Source: Amycolatopsis endophytica (lineage in GTDB: Bacteria; Actinomycetota; Actinomycetes; Mycobacteriales; Pseudonocardiaceae). From it: a stretch of DNA of 64,000 nucleotides. The notes beneath the pieces were generated by a model, which saw nothing but the letters and a program-made list of their open reading frames with translations, was not told where the DNA came from and searched no databases. The stretch covers positions 2,294,001 to 2,358,000 of the forward strand of contig NZ_JACCFK010000001.1 of NCBI RefSeq assembly GCF_013410405.1, read 5' to 3'. The position numbers and the translations under genes were made by a program. Below, piece after piece: positions 48,397-56,937 of the stretch (the first letter of the stretch is position 1; each line of letters starts with the position of its first letter).

Positions 48397-48633
48397 ATGT
48401 TGTTCCGCACCAAGCCCGCGGGCCGTCACGCCGCACCATCGCGCGCCCGGTGGTGGCGCCGCTGGTTCCGGCCGCTCGTCGCCACCGACGACGGGATGAG
48501 CACCGCCGAGTACGCGATCGGCACGATCGCCGCCGCGGCCTTCGCCGCGTTGTTGTACTCGGTCGTGACAGGGGACTCGGTGGTGGCTGCGCTGACCGGC
48601 CTGGTCCAACAGGCCCTGACAGCGAGCTTCTGA
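48397..48633 (+). CDS. Flp-type pilin (DUF4244)
   Basis: A 78-residue candidate major pilin. After a basic leader of about 33 residues comes DDGMSTAEYAIGTIAAAAFA: a Gly before the mature start, Glu at position 5 and Tyr at position 6, the class III (Flp) prepilin pattern, then a single hydrophobic helix. No prepilin peptidase gene is in the window. ATG follows AAAGGGGAAAACGCC. It stops on the ATG of tadE (TGATG). Confidence 0.85.
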   Translation: MLFRTKPAGRHAAPSRARWWRRWFRPLVATDDGMSTAEYAIGTIAAAAFAALLYSVVTGDSVVAALTGLVQQALTASF

Positions 48634-49001
48634 TGGTGACCCACTCCCGTGCGGGCCCGGACCGGGGCGCCGTGACCGTCGAAGCGGCGATAGCGCTGTC
48701 CGCCCTGACGGTGTTCGTCGGCTTGGTGCTCGCGGGCTTCACGGCGATCACCGGACAACTCCGCTGCATCGACGCTGCTCGCGAGGCCGCGCGCCTGATC
48801 GCCCGTGGCCAACCCGAACTGGCGACACAGGCCGTCGCGGAGATCGCGCCGCCCGCCGCGCGGCTGTCGGTGACGACCACCGGCGACGCCATCACCGTCG
48901 AAGTCCGGGCCGATCCGGCCGGTGCGCTCCTGCCCGGCCTGCACCTGCGCGGCAGCGCCTTCGCCGTGCTCGAACCCGGAGCGCCGTATGCCGGCCCCTG
49001 A
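48633..49001 (+). CDS. TadE-family pseudopilin (Rv3655c-like)
   Basis: A 122-residue protein: a short basic leader, then GAVTVEAAIALSALTVFVGL, the TadE hydrophobic helix with VTVEAA at its start. An extracytoplasmic domain of about 75 residues follows. Probably a minor pilin or assembly factor of the Flp apparatus. Coupled to the pilin gene by a one-base overlap. Confidence 0.84.
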   Translation: MVTHSRAGPDRGAVTVEAAIALSALTVFVGLVLAGFTAITGQLRCIDAAREAARLIARGQPELATQAVAEIAPPAARLSVTTTGDAITVEVRADPAGALLPGLHLRGSAFAVLEPGAPYAGP

Positions 49002-49071
49002 CCCACCCCGCCGGGGAGGTGCCTGCCGAGGCCGGTGGGAAACCACCGGCGGCCGAAGCGCCCAGCCCCGC

Positions 49072-49147
49072 GCGTGGCCGGGCCGCCGCGCTGGACCGCC
49101 GCGCGTGGCCGGGTGCCTGTGCGTGGCCGAGCCTTCGCGCGTGGCCG
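49072..49147 (+). repeat. short degenerate tandem repeat before the last tad gene
   Basis: GCGTGGCCG occurs at 49072, 49103, 49121 and 49139, the last three at 18-bp steps. It lies in the untranslated gap between the two TadE-like genes. Confidence 0.6.
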
Positions 49148-49173
49148 GGGCCCCTCCGGGAGAGAGGCCGTCC

Positions 49174-49581
49174 ATGGCTGTGGTGGACACGGTGATGCCC
49201 ATCGACCGCGCCCGGCGGCGGGCCCCAGCCGATCGGGACCTGGTCGACCGGGACCCCGCCGACCGGGACCGGGGTGCCGCCACGGTGTGGGCCGCGGGCG
49301 CCATCGCGGCGCTGGCCGCCGTGGTGCTGCTGTTGTGGGGCTTCGGAGCAGCGGCGGTGACGCGGCACCGCGCGGAGGGGGCCGCTGATCTCGCTGCTCT
49401 CGCCGCCGCGGGGCAGGCGGTGCACGGGGTGGACGTGGCCTGTGGGCGGGCGGCGTGGGTCATCGGCCGGATGGGCGGGCGGATGGTGAGTTGCCGGTTC
49501 GACGGGTGGGACGCCCTCGTCGAGGTCTCGATGAGCGGTGGCGTCGGCAGCGCCTACGGGCGGGCCCGCGCCGGGCCCTGA
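49174..49581 (+). CDS. TadE-like protein of the helicase/secretion neighbourhood (Rv3654c-like)
   Basis: A 135-residue protein. A charged leader with repeated DRD units (ADRDLVDRDPADRDRG) is followed by GAATVWAAGAIAALAAVVLL, a TadE/Rv3654c-type hydrophobic helix, then AEGAADLAALAAAGQAV and a Cys pair (VACGRA, VSCRFD). ATG 49174 is chosen for GGGAGAGAGG 5-14 nt upstream; an alternative ATG 48988 overlapping the previous gene would add 62 low-complexity residues. Last gene of the ssd-tad operon. Probably a minor pilin. Confidence 0.8.
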   Translation: MAVVDTVMPIDRARRRAPADRDLVDRDPADRDRGAATVWAAGAIAALAAVVLLLWGFGAAAVTRHRAEGAADLAALAAAGQAVHGVDVACGRAAWVIGRMGGRMVSCRFDGWDALVEVSMSGGVGSAYGRARAGP

Positions 49582-49942
49582 TGCGACGAGCGGTCACTGC
49601 CGCGCCGAACGGTAGGGCCGTCATCGGCGGGTGGGCGGTCGGTCCGGCGCGCCGAACGGTCACCGAGCGTGGTCGAAAACAGCGCCGAAGCCGGGGGGAA
49701 ACTGTTGGCACGCAGGCAAAAGCTGTGCCGGAGATCACGATCGGCGGCACGGTCCCGGTGCTGCTCGTCGGCGCGCGACGGTCGGCGAATGACGTTCGGC
49801 CGGGCCGAGCACGGCCGGTTCGCTCGTCGTCCCCGATCGGCCGGTTGTCGCGCGGTGGCTTCCGGCACTTTGCAAATTGCCGTTTATTGGACACAGACAG
49901 CCACCGCGGGACGGTGGAACCAGCAAGGAGTTGTGGACGAAA
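49582..49942. other. non-coding gap after the tad operon
   Basis: About 360 bases. A direct repeat GCCGAACGGT (49604-49613 and 49651-49660) and a CGGCC-rich palindromic stretch near 49798-49825 are visible. An AT-richer patch CTTTGCAAATTGCCGTTTATT (about 49868-49888) may hold the promoter of the next gene, but no clear -10/-35 pair was found. Confidence 0.4.
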
Positions 49943-50569
49943 ATGTTGGACACGGACTGGTCGGACAGCTGGCGGGGCGCCTTCCGCATCGAACTGCGTG
50001 CGGAGGCTATCGGCCTCGCCTGGCACGGGTGGCCGGTGCTGCCCGGCACCTTTCCGGCGCACACGGACACCGCGGGGTCATGGACCGGCCCGGCGCCCGT
50101 CCACCAGGACTGGGCCGACCGCCTCGGCGCCCACCCCAACGAGGTGGCGACCTGGTGGAACGGCCAGCCCTACAGCCTCCTGGTCGCGACCGGCACCGTG
50201 CTGGACGCCGTCGAGGTCCCCGATGAACTGGGCAAGCGCGCCGCACGCCTGCTCCGCGCGACCGGCCACCCCGCGCCGATCGTCGCGACGCCGGACGGCC
50301 GCTGGCTGTTCCTGACCACGGTCGCCGACCGTATCCCGGAGGAACTCGCCACCGCCGGAACGGTCCGCTGGCACGGCCAGGGCAGCTGGATCCCGCTCCC
50401 CCCGACCCCGTTCGCGCACGGAGTCGTCCACTGGCGCGTCAAGCCGGACGTGTGGAGCTGGCGGCTGCCGACCGCCGACGCCGTGCACTCCGTGCTCACC
50501 CGCGCCCTCGACCAGCAGGGTTCCGACCGGGACGCCCTCGTCGGCGCCGGTCAGTTCGCCGCAGCCTGA
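49943..50569 (+). CDS. short primase/polymerase-like (Prim-Pol) domain protein
   Basis: A 208-residue protein resembling the N-terminal domain of actinobacterial bifunctional DNA primase/polymerases (AIGLAWHGWPVLPGTF, HPNEVATWWNGQPYSLLVATG, GRWLFLTTV). The catalytic DxD expected after the VATG strand reads VLDAVEV, so polymerase activity is doubtful, and there is no helicase domain. ATG 49943 has AAGGAG 12 nt upstream; TTG 49931 is an in-frame alternative that abuts that site. It overlaps the 3' end of the helicase gene by 19 bases, convergently. Confidence 0.65.
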   Translation: MLDTDWSDSWRGAFRIELRAEAIGLAWHGWPVLPGTFPAHTDTAGSWTGPAPVHQDWADRLGAHPNEVATWWNGQPYSLLVATGTVLDAVEVPDELGKRAARLLRATGHPAPIVATPDGRWLFLTTVADRIPEELATAGTVRWHGQGSWIPLPPTPFAHGVVHWRVKPDVWSWRLPTADAVHSVLTRALDQQGSDRDALVGAGQFAAA

Positions 50570-52941
50570 ACCACCCCGTGGTCGTGCTGGGCACTGTGAA
50601 GACTCACCGCCCCGAGCACGGTTCCCAGCACGGCCACCGCCCCCGCCTTGTCCAGTGGATCGTTACCGTTCCCGCACTTCGGTGACTGCACACAGGACGG
50701 GCATCCCGCCGGGCACTCGCAGGAGATGATGGCCTCCCGCGTAGCGGCCAGCCAAGGGACAACAGCAGCGAAACCGCGATCGGCGAATCCCGCGCCTCCG
50801 GGATGGCCGTCGTGCACGAACACCGTCGCCTCCCCGGTGTCCGCGTGCCAAGCGGTTGACACGCCGCCGATGTCCCAGCGGTCGCACGTTGCGAACAGCG
50901 GTAGCAGGCCGATCGCCGCGTGCTCGGCGGCGTGCAGGGCGCCGGGGATGCGCGCCGGATCCAGACCGGCGCCCCCCGGCGCCCCGCCGACCTCCAGCAA
51001 CTCGGGCGAAACCGTGTACCACACCGCCCGCGTTTCCAAGGTCTGCGCGGGCAGGTCCAACGGCACCTGGTCCAGCACCTCACCCGACGGACGGCGACGC
51101 AGATACCCCACCACCTGCGACGTCACCGCGACCTCACCCAGGCACACGCTCACCCCGCCGTAATCCACCCGCTCCTGGGTGGACAGCACGGTGATGTCCG
51201 CGTGCTCCCGCGCCGACGTGTTCCACTCCGGATCCTCCGCGTGCACCAGCGCGATCCCGGACTCCAGATCCAGCTCGTCCACCACGTACGACGAGCCCTG
51301 GTGCAGGTACACCGCGCCGGGATGCACCGTCGAGCACGCCGAACCCGGGTCGACAGTGCCCAGCAGCCGCGACGTGTCCGCCTCGACCACCGCGATCTGC
51401 TCCCCGCCCGACCCGCGGATGTCGACCTCGTAATGCGGTCTGTCCCGCGAAGTCCAGTACCAGCCACTCGGACGCCGCCGCAGCAGCCTGTCCGCCACCA
51501 GCCGGTCGAGCACCTCACGCGCCGCCGCGCCACCGAACGTCTCCAGCTCACCGGACGTCAACGGCAACTCCGCCGCCGCGCACGCCAGCTGCGGCGCCAG
51601 CACGTACGGGTTCGACGGGTCCAGCACCGCCGACTCCACCGGCCGCTCCAACACCGCCGCCGGATGGTGCACCAAGAACGTGTCCAGCGGATCATCCCGC
51701 GCCACGAACACCACCAGCGCGTCTTCACCCGAGCGCCCCGCCCGGCCCGCCTGCTGCCAGAACGACGCCAGCGTGCCCGGATACCCGGCCAGCACCACCG
51801 CGTCCAGCCCCGCGATGTCCACGCCCAGTTCGAGCGCGTTCGTCGTCGCCACGCCCTTCAACTCACCCGACAGCAGCGCCCGCTCCAGCGCCCGCCGCTC
51901 CTCGGGCAGGAACCCCGCCCGGTACGCCGCGACCTGCCCGGGCAGCTCACCGTCTACTTCGGACAACAACCGCCGGGCACCCAGCGCCGTCAGCTCCGCA
52001 CCCCGGCGCGACCGGACGAACGCCAGCGTCCGCGCGCCCTCGATGACCAGCTCAGCCAGGATCCGGCTCGTCTCCGCGCCCGCCGACCGCCGCACCGGCG
52101 CGCCGTTCTCGCCCTGGTGGTCCTCCAGCAGTGGCGGCTCCCACAGCGCCACCGTCCGCGCCCCGCGCGGCGAAGCGTCCTCCACCACCGGAGCGCAGTC
52201 CGCACCGACCAGACGGCGCGCGAACTCGCCCGGCTCCGCCGTGGTCGCCGACGCCAGGATGAACACCGGCGACGACCCGTAGTGCCGCGCCACCCGCTGC
52301 AGCCGCCGCAGCAACAGCGCGACGTGCGAACCGAACACGCCGCGATAGCTGTGACACTCGTCGATCACGACGTAGGAGAGCTTGCGGAACAGCCGCGCCC
52401 ACCGCGAGTGCGCCGCCAGGACGCCCCGGTGCAGCATGTCCGGGTTCGTGAACACCCAGCGCGCGTGCGCCCGCACCCAGTCGCGCTCCGCCATCGGGGT
52501 GTCCCCGTCGTACGACGCGGCCCGCACCCCCGGAACGTCCAATGCGGACACCGACCGCAACTGGTCGGCGCCCAGCGCCTTCGTCGGCGACAGGTACAGC
52601 GCGCACGCCTTGTCGTCCCCGGCGAGCGTCGAGAGCACCGGCAGCTGGTAGCACAGCGACTTGCCCGACGCGGTGCCCGTCGACACCACGACGTGCCTGC
52701 CCTCGAACGCCAGTGAGGCCGCTTCGGCCTGGTGCTCCCACGGCTCGTCGACGCCGGTCGACCGCAGCGCCGTCACCACGCGTTCGTCCGCCCAGGACGG
52801 CCACTCGACGTGCCGCGCCTCCCGCGCGGGCAGCTCGGCCACGTGGGTCACCGGGTTCGCCGCGTCCGGAATCCCTGCGGTGACCCGGTGCAGCAACCGC
52901 CGCGCCCGTTCGGTTCCCGCCACAGCGTCCACGGCATCCAC
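50551..52941 (-). CDS. DEAD/DEAH-box helicase of MrfA/YprA type (Rv3649-like)
   Basis: A 796-residue SF2 helicase. Walker A STGTASGKS (87-95), DECH box, SAT motif in ILASATTAEP, helicase C motif RAGRSG. The C-terminal zinc-binding domain (formerly DUF1998/MZB) has four Cys in CECPAGCPSCVQSPKC. B. subtilis MrfA with this architecture repairs mitomycin C damage. In actinobacteria it is the helicase of the helicase/secretion neighbourhood, adjacent to tad genes. Start GTG 52941. Confidence 0.92.
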   Translation of the reverse strand: MDAVDAVAGTERARRLLHRVTAGIPDAANPVTHVAELPAREARHVEWPSWADERVVTALRSTGVDEPWEHQAEAASLAFEGRHVVVSTGTASGKSLCYQLPVLSTLAGDDKACALYLSPTKALGADQLRSVSALDVPGVRAASYDGDTPMAERDWVRAHARWVFTNPDMLHRGVLAAHSRWARLFRKLSYVVIDECHSYRGVFGSHVALLLRRLQRVARHYGSSPVFILASATTAEPGEFARRLVGADCAPVVEDASPRGARTVALWEPPLLEDHQGENGAPVRRSAGAETSRILAELVIEGARTLAFVRSRRGAELTALGARRLLSEVDGELPGQVAAYRAGFLPEERRALERALLSGELKGVATTNALELGVDIAGLDAVVLAGYPGTLASFWQQAGRAGRSGEDALVVFVARDDPLDTFLVHHPAAVLERPVESAVLDPSNPYVLAPQLACAAAELPLTSGELETFGGAAAREVLDRLVADRLLRRRPSGWYWTSRDRPHYEVDIRGSGGEQIAVVEADTSRLLGTVDPGSACSTVHPGAVYLHQGSSYVVDELDLESGIALVHAEDPEWNTSAREHADITVLSTQERVDYGGVSVCLGEVAVTSQVVGYLRRRPSGEVLDQVPLDLPAQTLETRAVWYTVSPELLEVGGAPGGAGLDPARIPGALHAAEHAAIGLLPLFATCDRWDIGGVSTAWHADTGEATVFVHDGHPGGAGFADRGFAAVVPWLAATREAIISCECPAGCPSCVQSPKCGNGNDPLDKAGAVAVLGTVLGAVSLHSAQHDHGVVQAAAN

Positions 52942-53001
52942 GGCAACCAGCTTCGCACACCAGTACGACGGAACCGCCGACGTGTGAAAAGATCATGAAC
53001 C

Positions 53002-53015
53002 GTGAGCAGACTCAC
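53002..53015. promoter_or_regulatory. CRP-type palindrome upstream of hppA
   Basis: GTGAGCAGACTCAC (GTGA-N6-TCAC), followed by A to give nine of ten bases of TGTGA-N6-TCACA. It lies between the divergent helicase and hppA genes, about 75 bp before the predicted hppA start site. Confidence 0.6.
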
Positions 53016-53045
53016 ATGCACGGAGCGTGTTCGTAACGGGACGCC

Positions 53046-53076
53046 CTGACCGTGCGCGATCCTCTACCAATACACT
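53046..53076 (+). promoter_or_regulatory. hppA promoter
   Basis: CTGACC (53046-53051) and TACACT (53071-53076), spacer 19 bp. The leader of about 97 nt contains CACCAC-TT-GTGGTG (53090-53103). Confidence 0.5.
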
Positions 53077-53179
53077 CCCCGCAACCGGCACCACTTGTGG
53101 TGTAGATCCCATGCCAGCGTCGGCACGGCTTTCGGAAGGCGAGCTGTCACTGGCGACAGGAACGTTTCCAGGAGGACGG

Positions 53180-55474
53180 ATGTCCCGGCAGACCCTCGCG
53201 GAGGGCCTCGAGTTTTCCGGAGGTGACTACGGCATCGCGGCCGTGGTCGCCGTCATCGCCCTGGCCGCACTGGTCATCGGCTGGCTCCTGCTCAAGGAGG
53301 TGCTGGCCGCCGGCCAGGGCACCACCAAGATGCAGGACATCGCCAAGGCGGTTCAGGAAGGCGCGGTCGCCTATCTCAACCGGCAGCGCAACACCCTCTC
53401 GATCTTCGGTGTCGTGGTGTTCCTGCTGCTGCTCGCGCTCCCGGCGGAGGACTGGAACGAGCGCATCGGCCGTTCGGTGTTCTTCCTCGTCGGCGCGGTG
53501 TTCTCGTTCGTCATCGGGTACACCGGCATGTGGCTGGCCACGCGGGCGAACCTGCGCGTCGCCGCCGCCTCCCGTGAGCCGGGTGGCCGCGAGAAGGCCA
53601 TGCGGGCCGCGTTCCGCACCGGTGGCGCGGTCGGCATGTTCACCGTCGGCCTCGGCCTGTTCGGCGCCGCGGTCGTCGTGCTCGTCTACACCGGTCAGGC
53701 GCCGAAGGTGCTGGAGGGCTTCGGTTTCGGTGCCGCGCTGATCGCGATGTTCATGCGTGTCGGCGGTGGCATCTTCACCAAGGCCGCCGACGTCGGCGCG
53801 GACCTGGTGGGCAAGGTCGAGCAGAACATCCCCGAGGACGACCCGCGCAACGCCGCCACCATCGCCGACAACGTCGGTGACAACGTGGGTGACTGCGCCG
53901 GCATGGCCGCCGACCTCTTCGAGTCCTACGCGGTGACCCTGGTCGCCGCGCTGATCCTGGGCAGCACCGCCTTCGGCGTGCACGGCCTGCTGTTCCCGCT
54001 GATCGTGCCCGCCATCGGTGTCATCACCGCGGTCATCGGCGTCTACATCACCCGTGCCCGCTCCGGTGAGAACGGCCTGGTGACGATCAACCGCTCGTTC
54101 TACATCTCGGCCGTCATCTCGGCGGTCCTGTGCGCGATCGCCGCGTTCGTCTACCTGCCCGGTTCCTTCGCGGACTTCGGCCCGGAGCAAGCAGGCATCG
54201 ACGGCAACCCGGCGCTGATCGCGTTCATCGCCGTGATCATCGGCATCGTGCTGGCCGGCGTCATCCTCAAGCTCACCGGTTACTACACCGGCACCGAGCA
54301 CGGCCCCGTGAAGAACGTCGGGGAGACCTCGCGCACCGGTGCGGCGACGGTCATCCTGTCCGGTATCTCGGTCGGTTTCGAGTCGGCCGTCTACACCGCC
54401 CTGGTGATCGGTGCCGCCGTGTTCGGCGCCTACCTGCTCGGCGGCGCGGTCGCCCTGTTCGCGGTCGCGCTGGCCGGTACCGGCCTGCTGACCACGGTCG
54501 GCGTCATCGTCGCGATGGACACCTTCGGCCCGGTGTCGGACAACGCGCAGGGCATCGCGGAGATGTCCGGCGAGGTCGACGAGGACGCCGCGCAGATCCT
54601 GACCGAGCTGGACGCGGTCGGCAACACCACGAAGGCCATCACCAAGGGCATCGCGATCGCCACCGCCGTGCTGGCCGCGACCGCGTTGTTCGGGTCCTAC
54701 CAGGACTCGATCACCAAGGCGCTCGGGGACATCGGTGAGTCCGCCGCGGGCGTGAAGTCGTTCGTGGACACCATCGTCAGCCCGAACACCCTCGTCGGCG
54801 TGATCGTCGGTGCCGCGGTGGTCTTCCTGTTCTCGGGCCTGGCCGTCAACGCGGTGTCCCGCGCCGCCGGTGCGGTGGTCTACGAGGTGCGCCGCCAGTT
54901 CCGTGACATCCCGGGGATCATGGAGGGCACCACGCGGCCCGAGTACGGCAGGGTCGTGGACATCGTGACCCGCGATTCGCTGCGTGAGCTGGCCACTCCG
55001 GGTCTGCTCGCGGTGTTCGCCCCGATCGCCGTCGGTTTCGGCCTCGGCACCGGCGCGCTGGCCGGGTACCTGGCCGGTGCGATCGCCACCGGCACCCTGA
55101 TGGCGATCTTCCTCGCCAACTCCGGTGGTGCCTGGGACAACGCGAAGAAGCTGGTCGAGGACGGCCATCACGGTGGCAAGGGCTCCGACGCCCACGAGGC
55201 GACCATCATCGGCGACACCGTCGGTGACCCGTTCAAGGACACGGCGGGCCCGGCGATCAACCCGCTGATCAAGGTGATGAACCTGGTCTCGGTGCTGATC
55301 GCGCCCGCCATCGTGCAGTTCTCGATCGGCCCGGACGCCTCCACCGGCGTGCGGATCGCGATCTCGCTGGTCGCGGTGGCGGTCATCGTCGCGGCGATCG
55401 TGGTGTCGAAGCGGCGCGCGAGCGTCATGACCGACACGCCGAGCGAGGACGCCACCCCGGCGAAGACAGCCTGA
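53180..55474 (+). CDS. hppA: membrane H+-translocating pyrophosphatase
   Basis: A 764-residue pump coupling PPi hydrolysis to ion export, about 16 membrane segments. Substrate-site motifs: DVGADLVGKVE, DNVGDNVGDCAGMAADLFE and, near the C terminus, GDTVGDPFKDTAGPA. The sequence GNTTKAITKG carries Lys where K+-dependent enzymes have Ala, the mark of K+-independent H+-pumps. ATG 53180 follows AGGAGG by 4 nt; the upstream in-frame stretch is not PPase-like. Possibly regulated by CRP through the 53002 palindrome. Confidence 0.95.
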   Translation: MSRQTLAEGLEFSGGDYGIAAVVAVIALAALVIGWLLLKEVLAAGQGTTKMQDIAKAVQEGAVAYLNRQRNTLSIFGVVVFLLLLALPAEDWNERIGRSVFFLVGAVFSFVIGYTGMWLATRANLRVAAASREPGGREKAMRAAFRTGGAVGMFTVGLGLFGAAVVVLVYTGQAPKVLEGFGFGAALIAMFMRVGGGIFTKAADVGADLVGKVEQNIPEDDPRNAATIADNVGDNVGDCAGMAADLFESYAVTLVAALILGSTAFGVHGLLFPLIVPAIGVITAVIGVYITRARSGENGLVTINRSFYISAVISAVLCAIAAFVYLPGSFADFGPEQAGIDGNPALIAFIAVIIGIVLAGVILKLTGYYTGTEHGPVKNVGETSRTGAATVILSGISVGFESAVYTALVIGAAVFGAYLLGGAVALFAVALAGTGLLTTVGVIVAMDTFGPVSDNAQGIAEMSGEVDEDAAQILTELDAVGNTTKAITKGIAIATAVLAATALFGSYQDSITKALGDIGESAAGVKSFVDTIVSPNTLVGVIVGAAVVFLFSGLAVNAVSRAAGAVVYEVRRQFRDIPGIMEGTTRPEYGRVVDIVTRDSLRELATPGLLAVFAPIAVGFGLGTGALAGYLAGAIATGTLMAIFLANSGGAWDNAKKLVEDGHHGGKGSDAHEATIIGDTVGDPFKDTAGPAINPLIKVMNLVSVLIAPAIVQFSIGPDASTGVRIAISLVAVAVIVAAIVVSKRRASVMTDTPSEDATPAKTA

Positions 55475-55485
55475 TTTCGCTCCAC

Positions 55486-55530
55486 GGCCGGGCCCGTCGC
55501 GCACGCAGCGTGACGGGCCCGGCCTTTTTT
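55486..55530 (+). terminator. hppA terminator
   Basis: GGCCGGGCCCGTC and GACGGGCCCGGCC, 13-bp perfect stem, followed by six T. Confidence 0.95.
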
Positions 55531-55605
55531 GCGGCCCGGCAGTTGCGATCCGCAATCGTCTCGGTACGGTCGGGAAGGAGCTTCGCGTTGGCAGGAGGTG
55601 TCTGG

Positions 55606-56202
55606 GTGCGGCCCGGCAAGTCCGTGTTCCTGGTGGTACTGACCGGGCTCTGCGTGAGCCTCTCGTCGTGCGGCCAGCAACCGGCGAGAACCACCGAACC
55701 GGCCGGCCCCGGTATGTCCCAGCAGGACGTCCAGCGCCAGGACGCGGCAGCCCTGTGGGCCGACGACTACTGCGGAGCGGTCGGTTCGCTGGTCCAGGGG
55801 CTGGCGACGATGCCGAGCGTCGACCCGAGCAGTCCGCACCGGGCGGTGCGGACCTCCAGCGATCTGCTCGGTTCGGTGATCGACGGCCTGGACCGTGCGC
55901 TGGACGGGCTGCACAAACTGCCGCCGTCCCCTGTCGCCGGGGGCGACCAGGTGCGGACCCAGGTCGTGACCGACTTCCAGGGTGTGCGCGACCGCGCGTC
56001 GGCCGCCCGCGAGCGGCTGGACACCGCCGACCCGGACCGTCTCGACGCGGCCACGCTCGGGCAGGCGAACGGCCCGCTGGACGAGGTCTCGCACCTTGAC
56101 CTGCTCGACCGGTTCGACGCCGTGCCCGAGCTGGCCACGGCCGTCGCGCACGCTCCGGTGTGTCAGCAGCTCACGATCCAGGCGACCAGCGCACCCCGCT
56201 AG
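55606..56202 (+). CDS. putative lipoprotein of unknown function
   Basis: A 198-residue exported lipoprotein. GTG 55606 gives VRPGKSVFLVVLTGLCVSLSSCGQQ-type signal with lipobox LSSC (Cys22) and has GGAGG 7 nt upstream; TTG 55588 with AAGGAG is an alternative start. The mature protein is helical with two Cys (DDYCGA near the start and APVCQQ near the end), probably disulfide-bonded. No recognised domain. It follows the hppA terminator and is probably monocistronic. Confidence 0.75.
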   Translation: MRPGKSVFLVVLTGLCVSLSSCGQQPARTTEPAGPGMSQQDVQRQDAAALWADDYCGAVGSLVQGLATMPSVDPSSPHRAVRTSSDLLGSVIDGLDRALDGLHKLPPSPVAGGDQVRTQVVTDFQGVRDRASAARERLDTADPDRLDAATLGQANGPLDEVSHLDLLDRFDAVPELATAVAHAPVCQQLTIQATSAPR

Positions 56203-56313
56203 CTCATCCGCACGGCCCCGGCGGGAACCCCTCTCGCCTCCGTCCGAATCGACGGTAGGGATTGACGTCGCGTCAACTTCGGGAACTTTTTCCGCGCGAC
56301 GACTCGCGGGAAA

Positions 56314-56329
56314 TCGAACGGGTGTTCTA
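56314..56329 (+). promoter_or_regulatory. LexA (SOS)-type box
   Basis: TCGAACGGGTGTTCTA, one mismatch from TCGAAC-N4-GTTCGA, whose final TA opens the -10 TACCCT of the next gene. Confidence 0.62.
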
Positions 56330-56333
56330 CCCT
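56328..56333 (+). promoter_or_regulatory. -10 of the Rv3647c-like gene
   Basis: TACCCT, 7 nt before GTG 56341; leaderless arrangement. Confidence 0.5.
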
Positions 56334-56340
56334 GTCCGCT

Positions 56341-56937
56341 GTGGATCAGATGTCGTTCTTCTCGGCGGAGGCGAGCGGCCCGGAGATCGCCGACCTGTGC
56401 GGTGTCCTGTGCGGGCAGGGGCAGGTCACCGGCTTCGCGCGCACGGCCGCCCGCCTCACCGTCGAGGTGGACGAGGGGTGGCGGGCGCGGGTGCTGGCCG
56501 CCGAGTTCGGCAGGCGCGGGGTGTCGGCCGAGCTGGGGCGCACCGAGGACGGCAGGCCGTCACTGCGCACCGCGTTCCGGGCCGATCTGATCGGGCTGGC
56601 CAACGGGTGGCTGTCCGGCTCGGTGAAGACGCTGCCGGGCCGCTTCCGGCTGACCGGGGCGGCGTTGCGGCTGTGGGCGCTCGCGGCGGGCAGGCCGGGC
56701 GTCCACGGATACCTGCTGGCGGTCGACGAGCAGGCGCCGGACATGCACGAGCCGCTGACCGCGGCGTTCCGGCAGCTGGGGCTGCCCGCCCATCTGGTCG
56801 GGCCGAAGGGCGGCGGGCCCGCGGTGCGGATCACCGGCCGCCGGAGGCTGGCGACGCTGGCCGAACTGATCGGCATGCCGCCGCCGGGCGCCGAACCGGT
56901 GTGGCCGGGGCACGCACCGGCCCGGCAGGCCGTCTGA
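56341..56937 (+). CDS. conserved protein of unknown function (Rv3647c-like)
   Basis: A 198-residue soluble protein. Two halves of alternating strands and helices (RTAARLTVEVDEGWRARVLAAEFGRRG; FRADLIGLANGWLSGSVKTLPGRFRLTG) and a basic LAELIGMPPP end. The central FRADLIGLANGWLSGS resembles the R..YLRG.FL..G segment of LAGLIDADG/WhiA-like proteins, but this is a weak impression. Position one gene before topA matches Rv3647c. GTG 56341 stands 7 nt after the -10 that carries a LexA-type box. Its stop TGA abuts the stop of the convergent protease gene (TGATCA). Confidence 0.75.
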   Translation: MDQMSFFSAEASGPEIADLCGVLCGQGQVTGFARTAARLTVEVDEGWRARVLAAEFGRRGVSAELGRTEDGRPSLRTAFRADLIGLANGWLSGSVKTLPGRFRLTGAALRLWALAAGRPGVHGYLLAVDEQAPDMHEPLTAAFRQLGLPAHLVGPKGGGPAVRITGRRRLATLAELIGMPPPGAEPVWPGHAPARQAV

